Shown piece after piece: positions 54,521-64,000 of a stretch of DNA of 64,000 nucleotides. The notes under the pieces were generated by a model. It did no database searches. It was not told the origin of the DNA and saw only the letters and a list, made by a program, of their open reading frames with translations. The DNA is taken from the NCBI GenBank assembly GCA_022828595.1, contig JAKGHH010000002.1, forward strand, positions 43,804,222 through 43,868,221, in the 5' to 3' direction. The first letter of the stretch is position 1; every line of letters starts with the position of its first letter. A program made the translations under genes and the position numbers. This DNA is from Nelumbo lutea (Eukaryota > Streptophyta > Magnoliopsida > Proteales > Nelumbonaceae).

Positions 54521-54921
54521 AAATAAAAGGGGGTGTTATACTCATACAAAAGCTCAAACTAATGACTAAATTTGAGAGAAACAAAGGATAGAATAGAAAA
54601 TTAGATGAAGAATAAAGGTTTCATTTTATTATATAAAAGTTTGAATTTAAACCTATTAATGAATTTACATGATAAAATGAAAATTTGTATAAATAAAAAA
54701 GGTATTATAAGTATATGAAAATTGGACCAAAGAGGATGGATTTATATATAGAAATAGATATCAAAGTGAAAAATAAAAGAGTATCGACTATTAAAAAACT
54801 TTGGATTCACGATTTTTGCATATCCAGAATATTGTAGGCCTGATGCGGGCCCGGGCTTTTCGAGCTAGGCTGGGCCAGGCTGAAATGATCACCCCTAAGC
54901 CCCCCAATGACTCAGATATTT
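54521..54921. other. Intergenic; holds a scrap of the TAGGGGTGA hAT family
   Basis: GGGCTTTTCGAGC..GGCTGGGCCAGGC..GATCACCCCTAAGC at about 54845-54900 is the right end of a TAGGGGTGATC-type element. The left end is not seen. Confidence 0.45.
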
Positions 54922-54924
54922 TAA

Positions 54925-55795
54925 GGTTGCATCTGGTAAGAACACATCTTTGTATTGAAAATAATGTATTTTTTTTTTACAGTTTTCATTCAAAATGATA
55001 GCAAGGTTCGCTTCCAAAAATGGGAAGCAAACTTAAAATGCATCAGTGCAAAACAAATCCAAGTTTACTCCCAGATGTATTCTTCACGGTTTTAAAAACC
55101 GAGCCGGAAAAGAAATCATTCTAGTTATCGATTTCCAGGTCAACGGTTCAACCGTCCGGGTCAAACGGTTCGAACAGTTTGCATATTAAGGCAAATGTTT
55201 ATATGAGATTTGCCCTAATATGCAAACCTCGTAAGAGATGTTGGCTAAGAAAGCCAAAAAGCAAAAGGAGAAAGGAGAACTATTATCTAAGAAAGAATAA
55301 AAGAAAGAAGAATGAGAGGAGGGAAGAAGAAGGAAGAGGATGAGGATGATTAGATGCTCACCAGCGACGGCGAGGCGGCGGCAACAAATACAGATCTGAG
55401 ATCTGAGTTTGTGTATCTGAGTTCTTGGATCTTGTGTCTTCTTCTTCTTCTTCTTCTCTTTGTGCTAGATCCCAGATCTGAATTCGTGTCTCAGACTGAA
55501 TCTCAGATCTGAATCATCTTTATCTGAGTTCTCTCTGCAACTTTATATTGCAAACTGCTGGCCAGGTCGAACGAGTCGATGGTTCAACCAACCGGGTCAG
55601 CGGTTTTTTGACAAAATCAACGAGTTTTGACCCAATAACGAGTTAGGGGTAAAACGGAACCGATTGTTCAAACAGTTTCCAGGCCGAACGGTCCGACCAT
55701 CCAGGTCAACGATCATTCAAAAACATTGATATTCTTTGACCAAATTTGCATTTACATCGGCATATAAACTTTTTGCACTTGTACCAAATGCAACC
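54925..55795. mobile_element. Tourist-type MITE split by a hAT element
   Basis: The ends GGTTGCATCTGGTA and TACCAAATGCAACC, with TAA at 54922-54924 and 55796-55798. The MITE parts are 54925-55084 and 55729-55795 (about 227 bp less the duplicated 8). The hAT element 55085-55728 sits between them. Confidence 0.8.
55085..55728. mobile_element. hAT element, 644 bp, 'GGTTCAACCGTCCGGGTC' family
   Basis: The ends CACGGTTTTAAAAACC and ATTCAAAAACATTG. The target duplication is GTATTCTT (55077-55084) / ATATTCTT (55729-55736), 7 of 8. GTCAACGGTTCAACC-type words flank a core with CTT/GAA repeats and ATCTGAG words. Related to 1824-2132. Confidence 0.82.
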
Positions 55796-56253
55796 TAAAA
55801 GTCATTATGCCGAGTCTTTATTTAAGTTGGGAAATCGAATTAGAAAGTGGAGGTAACTGTGTACAATAAAAATTGCTTGACCTCAAATATTTAAGACCGT
55901 CGATATACATGTAGGACTTGGAAACACGTTCAGGTGTGTCTGTGTGTGTGAATGAGAGAGAGAGAGAGATTCTACTCAATATTTGACTAAACACTTCTCC
56001 GCATAAACCCAAAACCAATCACCTCTTCAAACAACTCAAGTTCTCTGTTACAATAATGATGCCAGCTGAATTACAAAAGCTTTCAACCCCTAAAAGAAGA
56101 AAAGAAGACACAGAACTATACAACAAATTAAGAAGGAAAAACACCATCTCATCTTAAAAATTATCACCATAATCATCATTGCCACCGTTGTACCAACAAT
56201 CTAAATTTTGGAAGGGCACTAAAAAGGAAAACACCACTTCCCAATCCCTCTGA

Positions 56254-56446
56254 TTACACTGGAATGACATCAATCTTTGATGTGTCTTCACATCTCAAAA
56301 CAATGCCATCAAGGCTTGCTGGTAGGATACATTTGACCCACTGGCATCCTGTTGAAAAGGGTTCAGGGGGAGGAACGATCATGAGCACATTATCATTCCT
56401 TTGAACAACTCCCATCACACTGACAGTGCTGCCTTCCTTGATGTAC
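56254..56446 (-). CDS. Gene 3 last exon and stop
   Basis: The acceptor TTGGGTAG ends at 56447. It reads YIKEGSTVSVMGVVQRNDNV and continues through LMIVPPPEP to KIDVIPV, with TAA at 56256-56254. The 3' UTR lies leftward from 56253. Confidence 0.93.
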
Positions 56447-59400
56447 CTACCCAAACATAGAACGAACAACTTAACTACTTACCAAACGCCAGCTTGGGGA
56501 TTCAGAATAAATCAACTGTTTCTTTTTTTTCTTGAACCATTTTCCATAAAGAAATGGATCCACATTTTGTCCAAGATAAATAATGTACTTGATTAAACCA
56601 ACAGATGCAAGAGTTGGAACTTTTACCCTTCTTTCATGCGCATTACACGATCATCACTTGACAGATTCCTCTCTCTTAACCACCTGATAAATTCTGGAGA
56701 TAAGTCTCTATTTGACTGGTTGATTTCAACAACAACAGACTCATCAACATATGGTGTCACTCTGGCACCATAGCCAGTCTTGACCAATGCTCTCAAACCA
56801 GACTGGAAATCAGAAATATAGAAGTCGACCACGTGCCTCTGCCAAAATAAACAGAATGTGTCAATGAAGGCACAGATTAACATCAACATACGGTGTCACT
56901 CATGCTAGGTCATGTTTCTCAACAAGAAGAAAAGTTGCTTCCAATAAATAATGCCCTCCATGTCAACTGTAACAGTGTAACCCTTAAAGAGGGGAAGGGC
57001 ATATAGCAGATACAGTTCCCAGCTAAAGCCAGTTTCCATAGATATCACTTGGATTACAGCATAGACTATGTGCAGACATGGAATTCACAAGTAAAAACTT
57101 GTGTGTTTAACATGGACAGACAGAATAGATTCTAATTGTCAAGTGTTTATTTAAGAATTTCTTTTTTTTTTACTATTTCTGTTCATTTAGCAAAAGTTAA
57201 AGACCAAAGAAAGTAAAACAATTGAACTAAGGAACTTCAATGTGATCCTATTTGAATGCCTCATAGTAGGGGTGACCATTCTTGGCCCAGCTCAGCAAGC
57301 TCATAAATTTATGAGCCTGGGCCAAGGTCTTTGTGTGCAAGCCCGGCCTGGCCCAGGCCTACATTAAGCCCAGAAAATTCTGGTGGGGCTTGGGCCTAAC
57401 ACTTCAAGCCCAGCCTGGGCCCGTCCCAGTCCACAATATAATATAATATATATTATTAATTCTTAAATGTATAATATTTTTATATTATGCATTATATAAT
57501 AAATTATATACTTAATATTATATATTTTATATGTTATTTGTATGCAAATATATTTTATTTTATATTAAACATTTACTTAAGGTTCAAAGTATCAATACAG
57601 GGCGATACACTGGTAGGGCGTATCGGACTGTATCAGTACTTTTTTTTTTTCTTTTTTCTTTTTCAAATCTGGCTCAGAGGGGCCGGTTTAAGGCTGGTCT
57701 ACCCCCTGAACCACTTGCCGACCCGAAACACCCCCTGTAGGGGCATATCGGGAAGGCACCAATACGATACATACCGGCCGATACAGGCCAATACATATCA
57801 ATACTTTGAACCTTTCATTTACTATTTATATAAAATATAAATTTTTTAACACAAATATTCATGAATTGACACGTGTCAGCACACGAGTCAACTCAAGTAC
57901 GAGATTTGTCCTAGGCATGACCTTTCCTTCATTCCCATTCTTGAGCAATGTGGGACTTGGGACAAAACTCAATGGCAACACTCACTATTGAATGTTGTCT
58001 CATGTCCCACATTGCTCAAGAATGGGAATGAAAGCCGCCCTGCCTCCATCTAAAAAAGAATAAGCCAAGATAAACCAAGCTTACGAATTAAATGAGGCCC
58101 ATTGCCTTTATTTTTGTGCAATAGGCCCAAAAACTAGCCAAGAGTAGCCTAGTTTGGGCTTGTGCAATGGTTTTTTTCATGTATTATATATTATTTTAAT
58201 TTAAAATTTTCTAAATAATTAATTTTTTCATTAATCCCAGAAAGCCTATAAGGCCAGCCCGGACCAGGGTTTATAATTTAGGCCTGCGGTGCAGGCTGGG
58301 CCAGGCCTGGGCCTAGGCTGAAGCCTTTTTTTTCATGAGTGCTAAACCTGGCCCATGATCAGCCCTACTTCATAGGCCATCACCCCCATGACGTGGCAAT
58401 AGAATGAACAATCCATGGGTGGCATTTGCATATAGAAAGGTGCAAAGGACTTCGATTTCCAAATTGATGAAACACAAACAGTATGTCCATTTTTACACTT
58501 CCATTCAAAAGTAGCAGAACAGGAACAGATTTTTAAGTGTGTAGGGCATTATGAAGCAATTTGCCACAAGTACTTACTATAGAATGAGAAAGATTGACAA
58601 AAAGAAATAATTCAGACATGGAAGCAAATTTATCATGGAAATTATCAAAAAAGAGTAAATTTATCATGGAAAACTGGACAAAGGAATTGGAGAGGAGCAG
58701 GGATAGTTTATTATAATAATTGTAACCTTATCCTTAAAAGTAAAATTAATTCCAACAACCAAAAATTATTAACTCATAAAAAAAGAATAAATTAGCAGCA
58801 ATGAAAAGAACTCACCTCAAGAGATCGGAGCCCCCATGTAAAATGGCGATGTGTAGTATTGGCAGCCTTTGAATCCCATCCCCGGTACTCATATAGACTT
58901 GTGGATGTATAAACACATCTGGGAACCTTTTGGAAAGATGACTCAAGGGGTACATTTCCACAGGTAACCACCTGCATGAATCACAACCCATAATAGCTTG
59001 AACAATGTAATATGCCATTGAATGTTTGTGGGTATTGGGTAATTGCAAAAAGATAGAAAGGAATATCAACAAGTGTAAACTTGGTAACTATTTTGAGAAT
59101 TTTCAACATCAGGTCCAAGCATCACACTGTAAACCTTTCAAAATTAGGAAATAGTCAACCCAGGCCTGCCCACACCGCACCATTGCTAGAAACTCAACCT
59201 ACCAACCACTAAACAATTTACGAAGAAAAAAAAAACATATATTTACTACCACAGAGACAAAACTTGATATGCCATCAATTATACTTCTACAGGTCCAATG
59301 CCTATTGATCTTAAAAACAGGTCTTAGTCTAAATAGATATTTGCACCTTTACCCAATACTGATCTTATTCACACCACCTTCATCCTGGGCAACGGGAAAA

Positions 59401-62400
59401 ATAGAGATGTGCATCCAGAGTCTTCTGTGATAGAAGAATGCTACTTACGCTAAAAGGAAAATTTTACAATACAGTTACAAGGCCAGCAATGTTGTCTGAA
59501 GAAAAGTGTTTCCTCCACCCCTATTTCTTCTCCTCCCTTGTCCTGTTATCTTCTTCCAGAGGTTTTGATTTCTAAAACTCTCAATCTAGCCTCATCATAC
59601 TTCATGTTTCTGTTTCCGATTGTCATCGGTAGCTCTGCCTTTCCAATGTTCACTTCCACCCTACCTTTGAACACTTTATTCCTCCACCTACAGCCTCCAC
59701 TAACATTGTTAGGCTCCTGTGCCACTGCCAAAAAAGAGTTTTGGCTCGGATCTAAAACATCCAACCCATGACTGAGGTCAAACTCTTGCGATTTCACCTC
59801 AGCAAACTCCAATGGTCCTCTCATCTTGTTCGACTGTATATTCCTTCCTCTTCTTTCCTTGAAAATTGTTGTCGTCTTCGATTGTGATAATCTTCTTTCC
59901 TGCTTCGTATCTCACTGTCAGCCACACCAATTTTCCGACAAACTCTCCGAATCTAATTCTTTTATTTCTGCTTTTCTTCTAAATATTCCCCCCATTACCT
60001 ACAGCCTTTTTACTTAATTTGGCTTCTTAAAATCCTTATCGATCTTTTTCGAATGGCGAGCCCCACCACTAATTTCTCTCGGCTGACCACCCCTGGCTCC
60101 TTATATTCCTTTCCTTCTCCTCCATGTAGACCACATCCGCCCTTGAATCTCAAGTCACCTGACCCTTAAGTGGCTTACGTGCCTCCCCTTTGTTTAGGTT
60201 AATTACTCGACCCAGTTCATTTATCTGGTTCCTCGTTGAGGCACTGGTTTGAACATGACCAACCCCTTTTTCTCCTTAGAAAGTGGTCCCCACATGGGAT
60301 ATGGCATGGCCCCAGATTTTAAAGCCTTGACAAATGATTTAATGCTCATTTGCTTATCTCCTCCTCCAAAGGTATTTGAATTATTTTCTATAGAAGGGAA
60401 GACCCCCGCTGGGCAGTTAGGAGGCTTTTTGGTTTCCTTCGAGCCTTGGCTCATCTGGCTTTTTAGCTTTCATCTTTTCCCAATCCCCCTTCTTCTCCCA
60501 CATCCATAATTGCTTTCCTATCACCAAACGGCACAATGGATGTAGGATATTTAAACTTGTGTTTCTTCAACATACACTAGTATTTTTTTCCCAAGTCTGC
60601 TACGTCTCTTTGGGCTGTAAGAACTAACCTCTAGCTCCAATCCCCTCCTTTCTCTGCAAATACCAGCTTCTGGTTTTTCATCGAGCAAGCCAACTGAGGC
60701 TTTGTATCAACCTTTGATTGCTCCTTCCTTTCTTGACTGGGACTCATTAGGTACTTCCTCCCAAAAAAAAAACCCCATGTTTCCTTCCATTGAGCTTCTT
60801 CCTTTAGCAGCATGCCAGCATCAGTTCCTACAATTTCTCTACAAAAGCCAGTCAGCCACTTCTTCCTTTACCCTCTAGAACACACAAAAACTGTCTTCTA
60901 TTATCACCGAATCGTTCAACTATAGCTACAAACCAACCTTTTCTATTTGTACTTTTGCTTCATACTTCCCCATTACGCCCAATGAGCACTTCCAACCTTG
61001 TTTAACAGTGTAGGAAGCTCCATAGACAAATCCTTTGAGCCAACTGATAGCTTCTTCAACTACGAATAAGGAAGCTCTCTTGCCTTCTCCGATCTTAATC
61101 ATTGTAACTCAATTACATCTTTCCTTGAACAAGAAATTCTTTGCTTCAATCTCCAGATCCCTTTTCCATCTCACCATCAATGGAAAGTGTGTGCTCTCCA
61201 TTACATTCCTAATCTTCCCAGTGATTTTCTTTTTTTTTTTTGAAATGGTGAGATAATTCAGTAATAAAAAACGAGCCGTCCATTCAAACACGACAGTCAA
61301 ACCATCGACCCGAAAACCGGTGGCCATAATGATTCCGTAATTTTTTGCTTGTAATTTTTGTTGTCAATGGACCGTCCATTCGAACCAGACGGTCAAACCG
61401 TCGTCCCAAAAACCGGATGGTCAAACCTTGTTTCAATGAAGAATCTTATATATATATGAAAGGGAAATACTGCCATTTGGTGAAAGGGGAGACCACCCCT
61501 TATATATATATATATATATATTTCCTTTTTAATTATCTTTAAAAAGATAATTAATGTTCGCTTTATTAACATCCCTCCTGAGTTTTTGACACAAGGATGA
61601 CCGTTCGCTTTGTTTACTCATTCACATCAACGGCAGAGATGGAGTGGTTACACAAAAAATCGTGTTTGTACAACAATTGAATGGCTATGATGGATCAATC
61701 TATCGGACTCAGTAGTGGGGTCTACCTGGGAGGTATCCAAGGGAAGGTCGAAAAAATATCAAAAAAGTACAGACAGGCCCAATGCAGATTTCTGTCATTT
61801 GATCAGAACAGCATGGTATCTCTAGACACTTCTATATGCGTGCCACTTGACAATGGTGTACTGTCACTGTAAGCTTAGGAGCTAAGAACATGGACTAGAC
61901 CTAAACGACCAGAGAAAATATCTGAAATGTCAAGCTGATCATTCTATTTAATTTCGATAACCTGATGCAGAAAGCTACGAGGTCCAAAATTACCAAATCA
62001 CCCTGAGGTTAGCTGAATGTGAATAACAACGAATCCGAAATGAATGAAAGAGGCAAGGGTAGTCCTGGAATATAGAAACTATGAAAGGTTTCGGGCAGTT
62101 CAACATTTTTTCTTTTTTGATATTTATTTTTCTGATTTATTTTAATATAATATACAGTGTGGTTTATTGGGTTCAAGTCTATAAGAAAAGGAAAAAAATA
62201 TTAAAAGAAAAGGCACCATAGACCACAGTAGGCTGAGACAAGTGGCAGAAAATTCAGTAGTTTTTTCTTTTTTTCTTTTGTAGGGGAAGGGGGTTTTAGA
62301 AGTTGCAGAGATTTCTCCGATCTGGAGGGAAGTGGAAGGACAGTAGCTGTCTGGGCAGCGAGCCTACCTCAGTTCTGGATACAAGAAGGAGCCCAAGCCC

Positions 62401-62559
62401 TCCTACATCTACCTCAACCCTGTCTTCTTCCTTGGGCGGAGGCGGCAGCTCAACTGACACAGCCAGCGTGGCGGTGGTTTCCGATAATCCTCCACAGAAA
62501 TGGCCACTGGGCCGCAGCGCCATAGATTCCATTTGCTGAACAGAGAGCTTACCCATTCC

Positions 62560-62613
<54 letters not shown>

Positions 62614-64000
62614 GAGGGTAAAATGACTTGTGGATGGATGACTGGGAAATGTAGAAAGGATAGGATCCAAGGAGGAACTTATTAGAATGAACCTAGGAGT
62701 ATAAAATGAGGGTAAGTAGACTAGGATGTTGGGGCACGTGTAGAGAACATTACATCACCAATAAGAAGTAATCTGTTACAAGTTGAAGGGGCTAGAAGAT
62801 CCAAGGGGAGACCAGAAAGGTCATGGGATGGAGTAGTGAGAAATGATTCAAGGGCCCATAATTTAAGAATGGATATGGCATTGAATAGAATGGAATGGTG
62901 AATAGGATTCCTGCAACCAACCCCATATAGTTGGGAAAAGGCTTAAATGATGATGAAGATGATACTAACAACTTAAATATATATATAGAAAAGCAATTTT
63001 ACCCCATTTTCAATCCATATATACCATATATGAAATTAATATAGCAAAGTCTTATTATAACAAGGGTTTTAAGACAAAAGCCCCTTGAGAAAAATTAAAA
63101 CAAAAAGAAAAAAAGAAAAAACAAAGTAGAGAACTAGGTACAAATTGAATTGATTCAAACAGCATGAATCCTATGCATCATAAAATTCACAAACCAAACT
63201 ATAAGATTCAAATAATAATTGTAATATTTTTCAAAAGAGGATTTACATGTAAGATATGAATTGGTACCCTTGGGATTCACAATTTGAGTCTTGAATTTTA
63301 TCATAAATCATAAGACTTTGACAACTATAATTTGCTAGAAAGCAGGATAACCCACTAAGTAAGAGAAACAATCTCATTTTCCATGGGCAAAGATTACAAA
63401 AGGGAACCTTCAATTCTTAACCTTCCTCACTTCTGGTATTTAACATAAACTTTAATAGACTAATGATAATTATTCTTTTCCTATTCTTTTTTATTTTAAA
63501 TTTTCTAATTTAAATCTCTATTAAATAGCCATTAATATTATTTAACAACATTATTAGAACTATATGGCAGTGCATCAGATTGCCCAAGGTTGTCTAAAAA
63601 ATCAGTAGTGATTGTGTCAGTATCTAATGTACATAGACCTCTTCCATCACTCCTTCAGTTTCTCCTTTAACTTCCTCTCCTAGGGGAAAGGCTGAAATGA
63701 GTGGAAAAAATCAGAGTTATAAGTCCTTCCTTTTCTCCATGGTATCTTGAAAGTAAAAGCAATTTTCTGAATCCCATGTTTTTTCCTATCCATAAGTACA
63801 AATATTTTTTAAAACATTAAATAAACAATCAAGAATAATTCTTGATTGGGCAGAAAAAATGTGTCAGCATTCCTCAAGAAGATACATACCCCAGAGACTT
63901 TGACATATTGCCCATCCTTTGCAGTTCTGAGCTCTGCATCTGGATAGTGGGCAATGAGACCCAGGATAGCTCTTCTTCCACAACAAGTGTTCCATGTGAA
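56254..64000 (-). CDS. At1g16860-like membrane protein, C-terminal 223 residues (5'-partial)
   Basis: Exons 64000-63890, 58971-58816, 56838-56627 and 56446-56254 join in frame (phases 0,0,2) to 223 residues plus TAA. Order: FTWNTCCGRRAILGLIAHYP, YVKVSG|VVTCGNVPLESSF, RCVYTSTSLYEYRGW, FTWGLRSLE|RHVVDFYISD, FQSGLRALVKTGYGARVTP, LSSDDRVMRMKEG|YIKEGS, TVSVMGVVQRNDNVLMIVPP and LDGIVLRCEDTSKIDVIPV. This is the conserved C-terminal half of the plant family named after Arabidopsis At1g16860 (about 470 residues, N-terminal membrane segments, molecular role not established). The membrane part lies past the right edge. All splice sites are GT-AG. Coding exons are intact. Introns are 4918, 1977 and 180 bp. 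Confidence 0.93.
56627..56838 (-). CDS. Gene 3 exon, RHVVDFY...MKEG
   Basis: Acceptor TTTTGGCAG ends at 56839. The donor is GG|GTAAAA, splitting the Gly codon. Encodes the FQSGLRALVKTG and DDRVMRMKEG blocks. Confidence 0.93.
57578..57815. mobile_element. hAT MITE, 238 bp, CAAGGTTCAAA family, nested
   Basis: The ends TAAGGTTCAAAGTATCAATA and ATCAATACTTTGAACCTTT. Exact 8-bp duplication CATTTACT (57570-57577 and 57816-57823). Confidence 0.9.
57926..58035. repeat. Strong hairpin inside the hAT element
   Basis: CATTCCCATTCTTGAGCAAT then GTGGGACTTGGGACA in the left arm is answered by TGTCTCATGTCCCAC then ATTGCTCAAGAATGGGAATG in the right arm. The arms are about 45 bp with few mismatches, and the loop is about 15 nt. 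Confidence 0.85.
58376..58815 (-). other. Gene 3 intron, nothing recognised
   Basis: AT-rich. AAATTTATCATGGAAA appears twice (about 58625 and 58655). No coding content. Confidence 0.35.
58816..58971 (-). CDS. Gene 3 exon, VVTCGN...RSLE
   Basis: 52 codons. Acceptor CATGCAG ends at 58972 and donor GAG|GTGAGT starts at 58815. It holds two Cys-containing motifs, VTCGNVPLESSF and PRCVYTSTSLYEYRGW. Confidence 0.93.
59500..61230 (-). pseudogene. Degenerate coding-like stretch, possibly LINE ORF1
   Basis: Reading the minus strand from 61200 to 59500 gives fragments that look like one decayed reading frame: STHFPLMVRWKRDLEIEAKN, ASLFVVEEAISWLKGFVYGA, QGWKCSLGVMGKYEAK, SMKNQKLVFAEKGGDW, then Lys/Pro-rich linkers down to 59824-59546. 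The layout (globular start, charged linker) is like plant LINE ORF1 proteins, but no diagnostic motif is complete. Other captured genes are possible. Confidence 0.35.
61263..61530. repeat. 'GACGGTCAAACCGTCG' repeat pieces and (TA)n runs
   Basis: CGACAGTCAAACCATCGACC and ACGGTCAAACCGTCG occur twice in about 170 bp and belong with the GTTGACC-type hAT elements (1824, 55085). (TA)n runs follow at about 61449 and 61499-61521. Confidence 0.45.
61531..62280 (-). other. Gene 3 intron, nothing recognised
   Basis: A short frame 61681-61872 shows no domain. The stretch ends with a 30-nt T/C tract before TAG at 62281-62283. Confidence 0.35.
62284..62539 (+). pseudogene. N-terminal fragment of a HAM-type GRAS transcription factor
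   Basis: One frame reads GKGVLEVAEI (from 62284). After a one-base shift another reads KWKDSSCLGSEPTSVLDTRR, then SPSPPTSTSTLSSSLGGGGS, STDTASVAVVSDNPPQKW, and a stop at 62537-62539. EPTSVLDTRRSPSPPTSTST is the hallmark N-terminal stretch of the HAIRY MERISTEM (SCL6/22/27) proteins. Those exceed 500 residues. The GRAS domain and the miR171 site are absent. A polypyrimidine tract plus TAG sits just before the first codon. Antisense to gene 3, inside its 4.9-kb intron. A captured or retro-copied piece. Confidence 0.78.
62563..62611. repeat. (AT)n microsatellite, about 24 units
   Basis: Uninterrupted alternating A/T between the GRAS fragment and the RTE-LINE tail. Likely highly variable in length. 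Confidence 0.95.
62615..62975 (+). pseudogene. RTE-type LINE 3' tail
   Basis: Broken frames give KGRPERSWDGVVRNDSRAHN, MDMALNRMEWWNRI and a CNQPHIVGKGLNDDEDD-like end. This is the C-terminus of plant RTE LINE ORFs (GRPKxxWxxVVxxDL...RxxWRxRI...ADP..LG). The 3' end is a TGATGATGAAGATGAT short repeat, as in RTE elements, not poly-A. Confidence 0.75.
62976..63889 (-). other. Gene 3 intron, 5' part, nothing recognised
   Basis: AT-rich intron sequence. No ORF, termini or repeat pairs identified. Confidence 0.4.
63890..64000 (-). CDS. Gene 3 first visible exon
   Basis: 37 codons from the window edge, FTWNTCC...YVKVSG. Donor GGG|GTATGT at 63889 in phase 0. Its true 5' end is outside the window. 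Confidence 0.9.

Larger units (their letters stand above)
57267..58367. mobile_element. hAT element, 1.1 kb, 'GGGCC' family, in a gene 3 intron
   Basis: The ends TAGGGGTGACCATTC and GATCAGCCCTA. The flanks CCTCATAG (57259-57266) / CTTCATAG (58368-58375) match 7 of 8. GGCCCAGGCC-rich blocks lie at each end. The AT core holds a nested hAT MITE (57578-57815) and a long hairpin (57926-58035). No transposase. Confidence 0.8.

Noticed and set aside
62296..62670. 124-codon minus-strand ORF ending in Tyr-Ile repeats
   Set aside because: Antisense of the HAM fragment extended through the (AT)n run. No domain.
1..64000. CRISPR arrays, operons, tRNA or rRNA genes, bacterial-type regulatory sites
   Set aside because: None seen. 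The sequence is plant nuclear DNA, and the regular repeats present are microsatellites, tandem duplications and transposon arms.

Overview
The window is a piece of flowering-plant nuclear DNA. It is AT-rich, has canonical GT-AG introns, carries three split genes of plant-specific families, and is filled with plant LINEs, hAT and Tourist MITEs, Mutator-like elements and LTR-retroelement fragments. The very long introns (about 11, 6.8, 6.5, 4.9, 4.2 and 2.4 kb) mean a TE-rich genome with large introns. An early-diverging eudicot or a magnoliid would fit, but nothing here decides the species.

Three genes can be supported. (1) Plus strand, 5930-24607: the 3' five exons of a FLK/PEPPER-class protein with several KH domains, which binds RNA. 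Its first exons lie left of the window. (2) Minus strand, 45190-38212: a complete two-exon gene for a small (160 aa), probably organelle-targeted conserved plant protein of unknown function. Its last 23 codons sit behind a 6.5-kb intron. (3) Minus strand, from beyond 64000 to 56254: the last four exons of an At1g16860-like membrane protein. Genes 1 and 2 converge on a 13.6-kb intergenic TE cluster. Genes 2 and 3 lie in tandem. No tRNA, rRNA or CRISPR was seen, and no sign of a gene cluster or pathway.

Layout. 1-5929: intron of gene 1, holding a LINE RNase H tail broken by hAT elements. 6189-17145: gene-1 intron holding a nearly complete, dead LINE (7.0-13.1 kb) with two small elements inside, then a foldback and duplicated repeats, an antisense LINE scrap and a Tourist MITE. 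17.3-24.6 kb: the remaining exons, with hAT elements and an antisense Ty3/gypsy gag scrap in the introns. 24.6-38.2 kb: intergenic, with a putative solo LTR, a LINE cut by a hAT MITE that is itself cut by a gag-only LTR retrotransposon, and a long-TIR Mutator-like element. 38.2-45.2 kb: gene 2, whose intron holds three LINE tails and back-to-back Tourist MITEs. 45.3-56.2 kb: intergenic, with a MITE against the gene-2 TATA box, a second long-TIR Mutator-like element, a MuDR transposase scrap, hAT elements and a LINE tail. 56.2-64 kb: gene 3, whose introns hold a hAT-in-hAT nest, an antisense fragment of a HAM-type GRAS transcription factor, and an RTE-type LINE tail.

Most DNA-transposon calls rest on terminal inverted repeats plus target-site duplications (8 bp hAT, 9 bp Mutator, TAA/TTA Tourist) read directly from the sequence. 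Family names come from recognition of motifs; no database search was possible.
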